Source: Clostridium sp. CAG:780
GTDB taxonomy: Bacteria; Bacillota; Clostridia; TANB77; CAG-508
Direction of reading: 5' to 3'
Assembly (NCBI GenBank): GCA_000434195.1
Contig: HF994471.1
Location: 1-64,000, forward strand
DNA length: 64,000 nucleotides
Shown here: positions 28,974-37,095 of the stretch, one piece after another
How the letters are laid out: each line of letters begins with the position of its first letter
How positions within the stretch are numbered: the first letter of the stretch is position 1
Notes under the pieces: model-generated
Told to the model about the DNA's origin: nothing
Seen by the model: the letters and a program-made list of their open reading frames with translations, nothing else
The model's database searches: none
Program-made: the position numbers and the translations under genes

Positions 28974-29888
28974 TTACCTTTCTACTTTTTCTAGCGTAAT
29001 TCTTCCTAAATTTCCGCTTCTAAAATCATCTAATATTATTTTTGATACTTTATTTAAATCTATTGTATTTCCTTTTGCTACTGCTCCTCTTTTTTCTCCT
29101 ATGTAGTTCATCACTTCTACTATTCGCTCATTTTCCGCAAGTTGATCGGTTGAAAGTATTTTTTCCACTACTTCTGAATTTAGAGAATATCTGTCAACTA
29201 CTGCTTGTCTATATTCTTCAAGTAAGTATTTTAACAAGTTATACGCAATCTCCACTTCATCTAGTATCTCGCTTTTGATTGTACCTGTATATGCTAGATT
29301 TAAAGCTATTTCTTCTTTCTCTAATCTAGGCCATAACACTCCTGGAGTATCTAGTAATTCTATGTTATTAGATAAACGTATCCATTGTTTTTGTTTTGTT
29401 ACTCCTGGTTTATTTCCAACTTGCATCGCCACTTTATTCGACACTCTGTTTATAAATGATGACTTTCCTACATTTGGTACTCCTAGTATCATTGCTCTTA
29501 TTATTTTTGAGGTTCTTCCTTTTGCTCTTTGCTTTTCTAGTTCTTCTTGCATTACTTCATTTATTTGTTTGGTTATTTTGTTTATCCCTTCTCCTTTATT
29601 TGAATCACATAATATTGATGGTATACCTTTCTTTGCAAAATATTCTACCCATTTTTTGTTTTCTTTTTCTTCTGACAAGTCTGCTTTATTTAATATTATT
29701 ATTCTGTTTTTATTTTTTATTATTTTTTGCACTTCTGGGTTCTGGCTAGAAATTGGTATTCTAGCATCTAGTATTTCTATTATTATATCTACTAGTTTAA
29801 CATCTTGTTCTATTTGATCCATGGCTTTTTTCATATGTCCGGGATACCAGTTGATATTTGTACTTGCACAACTTTTTTCATTACTCAT
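28974..29888 (-). CDS. rbgA: Ribosome biogenesis GTPase RbgA/YlqF
   Basis: 304 residues. Circularly permuted GTPase that assembles the 50S subunit. The NWYPGHM N-terminal signature is present, then G4 NKAD (67-70) before G1 GVPNVGKSS (136-144), the permuted order; G3 DTPG follows, then a helical ANTAR-like C-terminal domain. I use the ATG at 29888 with GGTGAG upstream; a GTG 9 bases earlier overlaps the HIT gene. Gap to HIT is 1 base, a likely translational coupling. Confidence 0.95.
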   Translation of the reverse strand: MSNEKSCASTNINWYPGHMKKAMDQIEQDVKLVDIIIEILDARIPISSQNPEVQKIIKNKNRIIILNKADLSEEKENKKWVEYFAKKGIPSILCDSNKGEGINKITKQINEVMQEELEKQRAKGRTSKIIRAMILGVPNVGKSSFINRVSNKVAMQVGNKPGVTKQKQWIRLSNNIELLDTPGVLWPRLEKEEIALNLAYTGTIKSEILDEVEIAYNLLKYLLEEYRQAVVDRYSLNSEVVEKILSTDQLAENERIVEVMNYIGEKRGAVAKGNTIDLNKVSKIILDDFRSGNLGRITLEKVER

Positions 29889-29889
29889 T

Positions 29890-30411
29890 TTACTCACCTA
29901 CTTTATAATTTAATTGTTTTCTCAATTCTAATAATTTTTCTTTATCTTCTTTATATTCAAATCTTGGTTTTACAAAATTTTTTGAACCTCTTTTTTCAAA
30001 TGAATATCGTGGAATTAATTGAATATGAAAATGATTCATTGGTCCATCACACATTGTACAAAGATATACACTTTCAGCATTATAAACATCTTTTAAAATA
30101 TTCATTATTTTTTTAGCTAATACAAATATTTCATTACATGTTTCATCATCTATTTCCATCATATCTTTATAATGTGTTTTAGTGCTTATTGCAGTATGTC
30201 CATCTGCTCTTGGATTTCCTACTAAAAAGCATTCGAATTTGTCATTTTCAAATATCATTTTATCAGTATTGTCTCCATATAAAATATGATTGTTCTTTTT
30301 ATCAAAGCAAGTAGGACAAATTCCTGAATCAACAATATCAGCCACTTCTACTTTTCCACTTTTTATTAAATCAACTATTTCTTCATTTTTTAATTGCTTT
30401 AAATTATCCAT
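29890..30411 (-). CDS. HIT-family protein with N-terminal CxxC knuckle
   Basis: 173 residues. Histidine-triad nucleotide hydrolase or transferase. The triad appears as NHFHIQLIP (His-x-His-x-x rather than the full HxHxH), and the upstream HTAISTKTHY stretch fits the fold. A CPTC motif near residues 32-35 may bind zinc with another pair. Substrate unknown. It directly precedes rbgA. Confidence 0.75.
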   Translation of the reverse strand: MDNLKQLKNEEIVDLIKSGKVEVADIVDSGICPTCFDKKNNHILYGDNTDKMIFENDKFECFLVGNPRADGHTAISTKTHYKDMMEIDDETCNEIFVLAKKIMNILKDVYNAESVYLCTMCDGPMNHFHIQLIPRYSFEKRGSKNFVKPRFEYKEDKEKLLELRKQLNYKVGE

Positions 30412-30430
30412 TTCATCTCCTATTTATTAA

Positions 30431-31111
30431 TTATTTTCTTTTAAACTCTATTTTTATTGATCCATCTTTATTTAAGTATATCATATTTATCAAATCATAA
30501 ATATACTTTCTATTCAACTTATCTATTTGGGTTGTTTGTCTATTACTTATTTCTGTAATAACTTTTTCCTCTAAAATATCTTTTCTTATTGTATGTTTAT
30601 TATCGCATCCTCTTTTTCTCACATAAGATGAACAAGCATAATATGTATATTCTTTACTCTTTCTAATAGTCAAGTTACTATCACATTCTGTACATTTCAA
30701 ATATCCTGAAAAAATGTCATATTCATTATTTGAATTTACTTTTACTGAATGTTTAATTATATCTTGCACTCTTTCAAATTGCTCTTTGCTTATTATCTCC
30801 ATATGATTATTCTTTGTGATTATTAACTCGTCTTCTCTTGTTTTTACAAATTTATGATTTTTGAAACTAATTCGTTTTCGCTTTTGTTGAATTAAATCTC
30901 CAATATATACTTTATTATTTAGGACTCCAATAATCATACTGATATTCCACATCTTTCCTTCATCCGAGTTTTTAATATATTCCATTGGAGTTTTGATTTT
31001 TTTATTATTTAAAATATCTACTATTTCTTTCTTGCTTAAGCCTTTTTCTATACTGTCAAATATCATTTTTACATTTTCAGCTGCTTCTGTGTCAATAATT
31101 ATTTTATTCTT
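30431..31111 (-). pseudogene. Remnant of a large serine recombinase (C-terminal part only)
   Basis: Readable frame of about 220 codons that holds the recombinase domain (KIKTPMEYIKNS to VYIGD) and the zinc-ribbon domain (CTECDS...YYACSSYVRKRGCDN), both C-terminal parts of large serine integrases. The N-terminal resolvase domain with the catalytic Ser is absent. The reading frame extends back to about 31111 without a start (IIIDTEAAENVKMIF, a typical pre-recombinase linker), where a good ribosome binding site (AAGGAAGTGATG) now opens a different frame that stops after four codons. The C-terminal coiled coil is short. I infer a decayed integrase; a mobile element probably inserted here once. 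Confidence 0.8.
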
Positions 31112-31135
31112 TATACATCACTTCCTTTATATTTA

Positions 31136-32386
31136 CTATATTAATTTTTTCGAATTTTCAACTATTCCTTTAGTTAATTCAACATTATGATATTTCTTTA
31201 AATGACCTGTATCATTCCAAATTCTATAAATGATCATTCTTTGTTCTAAAAACTTTATTTCATTTAACTCTTTATAGTACTTTTTTATATAGTTCCAAAT
31301 GTTTTTATAGTCCTCTGGCTTTTGATATGGATCCATCTCAATATCCGCCCATTTCCATGGTTGTTCTTGACACATATATAATAATCTAAATTCAAAATCA
31401 ATTGGTGCTTGTATAGAATCATTAAAATCAATTATTGTGAGTTTTCCATTATTATAAATAACATTATCAAAATGTAAATCATTATGAATCAATGCAAATT
31501 TATTATCAGATAAATATTCATCATATTTATCTATACTTTCTAATATCATATTGTAATCTTTAATTTTAAAATATTTTTTACATTTGATAATTCTATTTTT
31601 TATTTCGCCTTTAATTTTATTTTTCCAGTCATATTCTTTTCCATTAACTGAATGGAATTTTTTTATTATATCAATTAGTTTTTCTATTGTTTTTTCTCTA
31701 TCTGCTTCATTCATTTTATACCAATAATAATAAAGTGTTTTTCCTTTTATTTTCTCTATAACTTCATATATATAATCACAATCCACTTTTGAATCATCAT
31801 ATTTATATAATTTGGGAATAAAACAATTATCCTTATTAGATAAATAAAAATCTTTTTCATTTTCGAAAGTATTTTCCAATTCTTTATTAGTGCATACTTT
31901 AATTACATATTTATCATTAATATTAAATAGTGTATTATTAAATCCTGAATTTATTTCTTCTACTTTAACTATATTTCCAAGTAAATCTGTATTTTTACTT
32001 GCTATACTTTTTCCTAGTTTTAATCTCTCTTCGACTAAATTTTTAGTAACTTTAAATATTTCAAAGATTATCTTATCATCTTCTTTAAAATTTGGATTAA
32101 CAGATTTAAAAAAATTCAAATGAACTTGTTTCCAATAATTAAGTGATAAATCTCCTTCACCTTCTAACTTTGCAAGTTCTTCTGTCATTTCGTTATACTT
32201 TATTATTTTGTAATCTACTGTTTCTACTATACAAGCATCCTTTTCATTATCAAAATGAATAATCGACTCTTTCCCAATTACCGGAATTTTATCAAAGTTA
32301 TATAAAGATGATGTAGCAGTTTTCTTTCCTTCTAACACTAATCCAATTAATTTGTCATTGTCTATTCCGAAACTCCAATTATTCAT
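31136..32386 (-). CDS. ASCH domain fused to an aminoglycoside-phosphotransferase-like kinase
   Basis: 416 residues. Residues 1-110 are an ASCH domain with EGKKTATSSL and the GEGDLSLNYWKQVH segment typical of YqfB-like/ASCH proteins that bind RNA or modified nucleosides. Residues about 125-400 are an APH/choline-kinase fold with the catalytic HNDLHFDN and the metal-binding IIDFND. The kinase substrate is unknown: antibiotic, nucleoside and small-alcohol kinases share these motifs. I start at the ATG at 32386 because GGAGTGAT lies 7 bases upstream; the site is inside the end of the KilA-N gene, which suggests coupling. The fusion itself is unusual. Confidence 0.82.
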   Translation of the reverse strand: MNNWSFGIDNDKLIGLVLEGKKTATSSLYNFDKIPVIGKESIIHFDNEKDACIVETVDYKIIKYNEMTEELAKLEGEGDLSLNYWKQVHLNFFKSVNPNFKEDDKIIFEIFKVTKNLVEERLKLGKSIASKNTDLLGNIVKVEEINSGFNNTLFNINDKYVIKVCTNKELENTFENEKDFYLSNKDNCFIPKLYKYDDSKVDCDYIYEVIEKIKGKTLYYYWYKMNEADREKTIEKLIDIIKKFHSVNGKEYDWKNKIKGEIKNRIIKCKKYFKIKDYNMILESIDKYDEYLSDNKFALIHNDLHFDNVIYNNGKLTIIDFNDSIQAPIDFEFRLLYMCQEQPWKWADIEMDPYQKPEDYKNIWNYIKKYYKELNEIKFLEQRMIIYRIWNDTGHLKKYHNVELTKGIVENSKKLI

Positions 32387-32390
32387 TTTA

Positions 32391-33317
32391 TCACTCCTTT
32401 TTATTTCCATCTCCCAATAATTTTATTTTTTCTGCATTGTTAAGTATATCTAATTGATATTTCGCAATTTTACTTAAAATTTCAAATCTCTCTTCTTTGC
32501 TTTTTCCTTCTTTTATTATATTAAGTATATTTAATTGATACTTTGCAATTTCACTTAATATTTCAAATCTCTCTTCTTTGCTTTTTCCTTCTTTTATTAA
32601 TTCAGCATTATGTGATTCTAAATTTGATAATACTGTTAATTCATTTATTGTAGCATAATCTCTAACATTTGAATTCTTAGCTAAATCAGGATTAAGTTCT
32701 CTCCATTTCTTAGCCGTTGTGTTAAATATGACTACATTTAAAATATCAGCTTCTTCAGCATATTTTAACCATTCTCTATTTTTATAAAAATCATTATCTG
32801 GCAATATGTAATTTTTAATTGCATCTGTATGTATTAAATAATTGTTTTTCGTTAATATTCTTTTTACATCCCATTCTCTGTTTTGATTTTCAATTTCCTT
32901 TAATCTCTCAAATTCTTTTATTAAATATAATTTGAATACAGGGCTTATTGCAGAAGCAAATTCAAATGCAATATCTTTATGTGCATATGTTCCTCCGTAT
33001 TTTCCTCGTTTTGAATATATACCAATTGCATTTGTCTTTTCACACCATTCTGTAACACTTAATGTAAATGTGTGAAGTCCTGCACTTTTTCTAAACCCGT
33101 CGAATTCGACGGAATTAAAATTTGGATTATAAATCGACTCCCATGTTCCTAAAAATTCCAAAGTAATTCTATTTCTTAGCCAGTTTCTTATAATGTCATC
33201 AGCTTTCGATTTTCCCTCTTTGTATTTACCAAAATCAGAAATACAAATATAATCATTATCATCTATATTTGTAATATTTACTTTAATATTTTGAACTTCT
33301 ATTATTTTATTTGACAT
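32391..33317 (-). CDS. KilA-N domain protein with a 27-residue tandem duplication
   Basis: 308 residues. Residues about 10-145 form a KilA-N domain, a DNA-binding fold common in phages, with D-x-Y-I-C-I-S-D and the RGKYGGTYAHKDIAFEFASAI stretch. The middle resembles the C-terminal part of phage-type KilA-N proteins. Near the C-terminus a 27-residue unit beginning KEGKSKEERFEIL occurs twice in tandem (DNA 32441-32521 and 32522-32602), with nearly identical DNA. Phage or mobile-element origin is likely, next to the recombinase remnant. Regulator of transcription or host defence is a guess. Confidence 0.85.
   Translation of the reverse strand: MSNKIIEVQNIKVNITNIDDNDYICISDFGKYKEGKSKADDIIRNWLRNRITLEFLGTWESIYNPNFNSVEFDGFRKSAGLHTFTLSVTEWCEKTNAIGIYSKRGKYGGTYAHKDIAFEFASAISPVFKLYLIKEFERLKEIENQNREWDVKRILTKNNYLIHTDAIKNYILPDNDFYKNREWLKYAEEADILNVVIFNTTAKKWRELNPDLAKNSNVRDYATINELTVLSNLESHNAELIKEGKSKEERFEILSEIAKYQLNILNIIKEGKSKEERFEILSKIAKYQLDILNNAEKIKLLGDGNKKE
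32441..32602 (-). repeat. 81-bp in-frame tandem duplication in the KilA-N gene
   Basis: Two units of 81 bases differ at only a handful of positions, mostly in the first half; 45 consecutive bases at the distal end of each unit are almost identical. Being a multiple of three, it keeps the frame and doubles a helical 27-residue segment. Confidence 0.9.
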
Positions 33318-33376
33318 ATATTCACCTCCAATTTATCAAATTACGAAAGATAAAAATTTGAAAAAATGTTGTTTTT

Positions 33377-33505
33377 TCAATAGTTTCGGCTAGTGTTTAG
33401 ATAATTCGTACTTTCCCAGTTAATATTCATTTGTTTTTGCACTTCTTTTTTATTTTCATTAATTTTTATTTCTTGTCTTTTTTTCCTTTTTTGATACATA
33501 TCCAT
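33377..33505 (-). CDS. Small basic ORF of 42 residues
   Basis: ATG at 33505 with an AAAAGGAAGTGAT ribosome binding site, in the same direction as its neighbours. The peptide is Lys/Gln/Arg-rich in its first half and Asn/Tyr-rich in its second half, with no hydrophobic segment. It lies between DUF1963 and the KilA-N gene. No family recognised; the ribosome binding site is the main support. Confidence 0.4.
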   Translation of the reverse strand: MDMYQKRKKRQEIKINENKKEVQKQMNINWESTNYLNTSRNY

Positions 33506-33576
33506 TTTAATCACTTCCTTTTCATTTTTTATTCTCCATTATTTACAATAAATTCAACTTATAAATATCTATTCCT

Positions 33577-34344
33577 TTAGCAGCAATCCCAATCTACTAC
33601 AGAATTAGTAAAGTTACCTTTTTCTATATCTTCTCTAGAAATTAGTGCAAATATAATTCCACAATCACCAATCATAATTCCATTGCCTATATTACTATCA
33701 ATTTTAAATAAACATTCTTCTTTTAAATCTCCTATTTCTCTAGGATCTGTCTGAGTGAAGTCTGCATATCCTCCAATATTTCCATTCAAAATAGACATTT
33801 CTTCATAAAAAACATTATATAAGTCTATATCATTAGATTCAAAAAGATCTATTATTTCCTTATAATTTTTTAGCTCTATGCCTATTTCTTCTTTAATTAT
33901 TTCTTTCATAACATTTGCAAATCTATAATCATTTATTGGCATGTGTTCTATATTCTTTTTTAATTTTATTTTTAGTGGTTTCTTAATTATGTAATTATTT
34001 GATGGAAACTCTGGTAAATCAGTTCTATATTCAAGATTTTCTTCGAAATACTTTATTTTATAATCGGCTGGCCAGCTACATTCTTTATCTATAAATACTT
34101 CCAATATTCCTTTTTTTGGATAGCCATCTAATTCAATATCTTTTAAATTAATTTGTATTAGCAAAATCATTGGGTTACCATCTTCATCTAGAGGATATTC
34201 TTCTCCCTTAGGCATATATGCTTTGCCTCCTATTTTATTATCTTTTATTCCAATATCTTCGCTATTATCTATAACTATTTCGTAACATTCTTTTTTAGTT
34301 TTATTCTTATAAATCTCAATAACTTTTCTTAATTTTTCCTTCAT
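33577..34344 (-). CDS. DUF1963 (YwqG-like) protein
   Basis: 255 residues, cytoplasmic. It follows the YwqG/DUF1963 pattern: an early KIGGKAYMPKGEEYP segment, then QINLKDIEL, the FIDKECSWPADYKIKYFEE segment, GGYADFTQTDPR and a C-terminal GDCGIIFALISREDIEKGNF. In this family the protein is expected to assemble a beta-rich fold; no biochemical role is established. It sits in the accessory patch after the recombinase remnant. The frame ends in two Cys residues. Confidence 0.85.
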   Translation of the reverse strand: MKEKLRKVIEIYKNKTKKECYEIVIDNSEDIGIKDNKIGGKAYMPKGEEYPLDEDGNPMILLIQINLKDIELDGYPKKGILEVFIDKECSWPADYKIKYFEENLEYRTDLPEFPSNNYIIKKPLKIKLKKNIEHMPINDYRFANVMKEIIKEEIGIELKNYKEIIDLFESNDIDLYNVFYEEMSILNGNIGGYADFTQTDPREIGDLKEECLFKIDSNIGNGIMIGDCGIIFALISREDIEKGNFTNSVVDWDCC

Positions 34345-34446
34345 AATTATTCTCCTTAATTAACATTTTTAATATATTTGCAAAAAAACTTAATATATCA
34401 ATATTTTTCTTAGTATTTTCTTTAACTCACATTACTCAGTTCATAT

Positions 34447-34908
34447 TTATTTTATTTCGTTATTCATAGCTTCACTTCCTTCTTTATTTATCTTTTTCTC
34501 ATTATCAGTATCTATCACACTGAATTTTATTCCTTTTTGATTGTTTTTTATAGCTTCTATTTCAAAGTCTATCATATCTTCAGGTAATTTATTTATATCG
34601 CACCACACTAATTCTGAGCATTTTTCTGGTTCGTTTATTTTGATGTCTCCTTTATACTTTGATACTTCAAAATATACATCATAGTATGGTAATAACGATT
34701 TGTTACGTCTATTCACTACAAATGTATCAATTATATCATCCAATGATAATTCTATTCCAAGTTCTTCTTTTGCTTCTCTAACAAGAGCATCATATGCGTT
34801 TTCACCTTGGTCGATATGTCCAGCTGGTAATGCTAGAAAGCCCGGCCATAATTTAGTACCTTGTCTCCTTTGTAATAAAATATCATTTTTTTCATTTCTA
34901 ATTATCAT
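34447..34908 (-). CDS. NUDIX hydrolase, probable frameshift near the start
   Basis: About 153 residues from the internal ATG at 34908. The NUDIX box is intact: GHIDQGENAYDALVREAKEELGIE (GX5EX7REUXEEXGU), so it can hydrolyse a nucleoside diphosphate derivative. The proper ribosome binding site AAGGAG (34949-34954) serves an ATG at 34940, but that frame (MEKEKFYHQYI) stops after 11 codons at a TGA overlapping the ATG at 34908. Adding one A to the AAAAA run after ATGG would give MEKRKILSSVY in the NUDIX frame, matching the family start. So this is a natural frameshift, a coupled leader or a sequencing error. Confidence 0.8.
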   Translation of the reverse strand: MIIRNEKNDILLQRRQGTKLWPGFLALPAGHIDQGENAYDALVREAKEELGIELSLDDIIDTFVVNRRNKSLLPYYDVYFEVSKYKGDIKINEPEKCSELVWCDINKLPEDMIDFEIEAIKNNQKGIKFSVIDTDNEKKINKEGSEAMNNEIK

Positions 34909-34974
34909 ATATACTGATGATAAAATTTTTCTTTTTCCATAGTTTTTTCTCCTTAATACATTTAATATTTTAAC

Positions 34975-35007
34975 ATAAAAACAAGCGATTTTCAACTAAT
35001 CGCTTGT
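34975..35007 (-). terminator. Terminator after the cytidine-deaminase-like gene
   Basis: Perfect 10-bp stem ACAAGCGATT (34981-34990) with AATCGCTTGT (34998-35007), followed on the minus strand by TTTTATG. Confidence 0.85.
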
Positions 35008-35018
35008 TTTACATAACA

Positions 35019-35438
35019 TTATTTTTTGTATCTTTTATCTCCCCACCAATTTGGTACTAGTTCGTTTAGATGAACTATTTTTCTTGTTTCATAGTCTGTA
35101 AGTATTTCCATGTTTCTATTTTCATAATTAAGTTGCATTAAAAATTCTCTACAAGCTCCACATGGCATTCCTCCGTTTGTTTTTGGTGGTTCTTTTCTAA
35201 ACGCTATCATTCTTATAATTTTGGTTTCACCTGTATTCAAATACATATTCAATGCAGCAACTCTCTCTGCGCATAAGTTCATTACTCCGCTTGCCCCTTC
35301 TATGCAAAATCCTGTAAAGATTTTACCACTTTCGCTTTGAACAGCTGCAACCACATGATGAGCTGTTATGAATGGTGATATCTCTTCTGGATGATACTCC
35401 TTTTTTGCCTTTTCATACATTTCTTCCCAAATGTCCAT
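35019..35438 (-). CDS. Cytidine deaminase-family protein
   Basis: 139 residues, the size of tetrameric cytidine deaminases. Zinc ligands Cys56 with catalytic Glu58 in CAE, and Cys93 and Cys96 in PCGAC. The family includes Cdd, which deaminates cytidine and deoxycytidine, and blasticidin-S deaminase, which has the same motifs; the C-terminal LNELVPNWW resembles the latter group, where the end closes over the substrate. I therefore leave the symbol open. Neighbours are tag and NUDIX, so nucleotide clean-up fits. Confidence 0.82.
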   Translation of the reverse strand: MDIWEEMYEKAKKEYHPEEISPFITAHHVVAAVQSESGKIFTGFCIEGASGVMNLCAERVAALNMYLNTGETKIIRMIAFRKEPPKTNGGMPCGACREFLMQLNYENRNMEILTDYETRKIVHLNELVPNWWGDKRYKK

Positions 35439-35455
35439 TTTCTTCTCCTTTTATC

Positions 35456-36007
35456 TTATATTTCTTTATACATAAAACATTCTTTGTCGTGCGAATATAT
35501 CACACCTATTGCTTGTAAATATGAATATATTATTGTTGATCCAACAAATCTCATGCCTTTTTTCTTTAAGTCTTTAGAAATTTTATCTGATAATTCTGAC
35601 GTTATTTTGTCTGTTTCATAGAATGTCTTTCCTTCTGTAAACTTAATTAGATAATCATTAAACGTACCATATTCTTTTTGTATATTTTTGAATATTCTAG
35701 CGTTATTTATACTAGCATTTATTTTTAGTTTGTTTCTTATTATTTTTTCATTTGATAATAGTTCCTGTATTTTTTTATTGTCATACTTACATATTTGGTC
35801 AATGTCAAAATTATCATATGCTTTTCTAAAATCTTCTCTTTTATTTAATACACATTCCCAAGATAGTCCTGCTTGGAAAGATTCTAATATTAACATTTCA
35901 AATAAGTATTTGTCATTAAAGTTAGGTTGACACCATTCTTCGTCGTGATATTTTATATATCTTGGATTTTGCAAATTACACCATTTGCATCTAGTTTTAT
36001 TATTCAT
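35456..36007 (-). CDS. tag: DNA-3-methyladenine glycosylase I
   Basis: 183 residues. Base-excision repair enzyme that removes 3-methyladenine. Collinear with Tag: RCKWC near the start, YHDEEW, FEMLILESFQAGLSWECVLNKR, and the C-terminal FVGSTIIYSYLQAIGVIYSHD with His/Cys zinc ligands. It has an intact start after an AGGAGAATAT site and lies 8 bases after the previous gene. Confidence 0.96.
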   Translation of the reverse strand: MNNKTRCKWCNLQNPRYIKYHDEEWCQPNFNDKYLFEMLILESFQAGLSWECVLNKREDFRKAYDNFDIDQICKYDNKKIQELLSNEKIIRNKLKINASINNARIFKNIQKEYGTFNDYLIKFTEGKTFYETDKITSELSDKISKDLKKKGMRFVGSTIIYSYLQAIGVIYSHDKECFMYKEI

Positions 36008-36015
36008 ATATTCTC

Positions 36016-36492
36016 CTAAAAAGCTGTTTCTATATAATTAATTAGCTCTTGTTTTATTTCTTCTGTTTTTGTGTTTTTTATTTTTTCTGCATATTCCACC
36101 ACGTCTTGTTCCATCGGTAAGTTTGGCTTATCTATATTAAATTCTTTTAGAATTGGAAGTATCTCTTTTTCCATTTCAGGATAATATTTATATAATGTGT
36201 CATATGCATTTAATGGTTTATCAGGTTTTGTATATCTTGCACTTTCCCAGTCTAATACCATTTCTATATAATCAGCTTTGTTCTTCTCTATTTCATTTTC
36301 GTGATGTGAAGATAATTGTCTATGTAAAGCTGATACATCTTTTTTATTATAAAATAAATACATAAATAGTTTGTCCATATCATGGTCTTGTATTTGTTTT
36401 AGTACAGCTTCATCTTTTACATATTTATTAGCTAAATACATAACTATTTTTCTATGTTTGTATGTATATTCTATATGTTCTTGGTTTCTCAT
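36016..36492 (-). CDS. DUF5662-like protein
   Basis: 158 residues, soluble, helical. Pattern: HxxHxxxV near the start, then a DHDMDKLFMYLF segment and LHRQLSSHHEN, like metal-binding His/Asp helices of HD-type hydrolases. I believe this is DUF5662, whose function is unknown. The GAGGAAAAATG start is well supported. It follows a hairpin that separates it from the membrane protein gene. Confidence 0.6.
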   Translation of the reverse strand: MRNQEHIEYTYKHRKIVMYLANKYVKDEAVLKQIQDHDMDKLFMYLFYNKKDVSALHRQLSSHHENEIEKNKADYIEMVLDWESARYTKPDKPLNAYDTLYKYYPEMEKEILPILKEFNIDKPNLPMEQDVVEYAEKIKNTKTEEIKQELINYIETAF

Positions 36493-36510
36493 TTTTCCTC
36501 CTAATATAGA

Positions 36511-36539
36511 AGAGAAGCATCTCTAGATGATGCTTCTCT
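36511..36539 (-). terminator. Hairpin before the DUF5662-like gene
   Basis: Perfect 11-bp stem AGAGAAGCATC (36511-36521) with GATGCTTCTCT (36529-36539) around TCTAGAT. No T run follows on the minus strand, so it may stabilise a transcript end or serve as a processing site. On the plus strand TTGGTTTTTA follows, but there is no plus-strand gene to terminate. Confidence 0.5.
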
Positions 36540-36546
36540 TTGGTTT

Positions 36547-37020
36547 TTATAATGTTCTGTAATTGTTTTTATCTGCTCTATCATCTTTTTGTATGTCGTA
36601 TTTTTTGTTTCTATAAAACCAGTCCGTTTTTTTGTCCGTTGGATGTAGTTTTTTGTTTTTGTCTAATAGCCAGTCAAACATTGTTAATGTTGGTAGTATG
36701 ATTCCTATAAAAGATATAAATACGCTTAAATAGTCATCTATCATTCCACCTACTGTTTGCATCTGAACTATGTTTTTATATAGAGCAACACCAAAATATC
36801 CATAGTATCCTATCATATAGATTACTGGACCTAGTAGTTTTCTTTTTACTATTAATATAAATGCTAAAAGTGTAAAGAATATTAATGCTATTTCTACGTT
36901 TGTATCTAATGGCTTTATCATAAATTCCATTCCCATCGTGTATGTGTATGTTGCTACTATTCTTAGCATCCAAAATATTACGTCTAGTGATACAATCATC
37001 CAAGTACTAAATTTCTGCAT
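36547..37020 (-). CDS. Small four-helix membrane protein, function unknown
   Basis: 157 residues. Four hydrophobic segments (about 7-28, 41-58, 62-82, 92-112) precede a soluble tail rich in Lys and Asp (about 118-157, LHPTDKKTDWFYRNKKYD). No family is recognised. The ATG at 37020 follows GAGGGGGAAC. A strong bidirectional palindrome separates it from the DUF1292 gene. Confidence 0.65.
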   Translation of the reverse strand: MQKFSTWMIVSLDVIFWMLRIVATYTYTMGMEFMIKPLDTNVEIALIFFTLLAFILIVKRKLLGPVIYMIGYYGYFGVALYKNIVQMQTVGGMIDDYLSVFISFIGIILPTLTMFDWLLDKNKKLHPTDKKTDWFYRNKKYDIQKDDRADKNNYRTL

Positions 37021-37051
37021 CTTTTTGTTCCCCCTCAGTTTTCCTTTTGTT

Positions 37052-37092
37052 TATAGGGACAGTCTTTTCTGTTTAAAAGAACTGTCCCTATA
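37052..37092. terminator. GGGACAGT palindrome, bidirectional terminator
   Basis: TATAGGGACAGT (37052-37063) pairs with ACTGTCCCTATA (37081-37092), a perfect 12-bp stem, and is extended by CTTTT (37064-37068) with AAAAG (37075-37079). It closes the DUF1292 unit. GGGACAGT palindromes also occur as small dispersed repeats linked to REP-type transposases; only one copy is present here. Confidence 0.75.
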
Positions 37093-37095
37093 TTG

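Noticed and set aside
30431..36500. Complete prophage or integrative element
   Set aside because: No structural, replication or conjugation genes are present and no flanking att repeats were seen; only a decayed integrase and accessory genes remain.
37052..37092. Terminal repeat of an insertion sequence
   Set aside because: No transposase is near and no second copy exists in the window.
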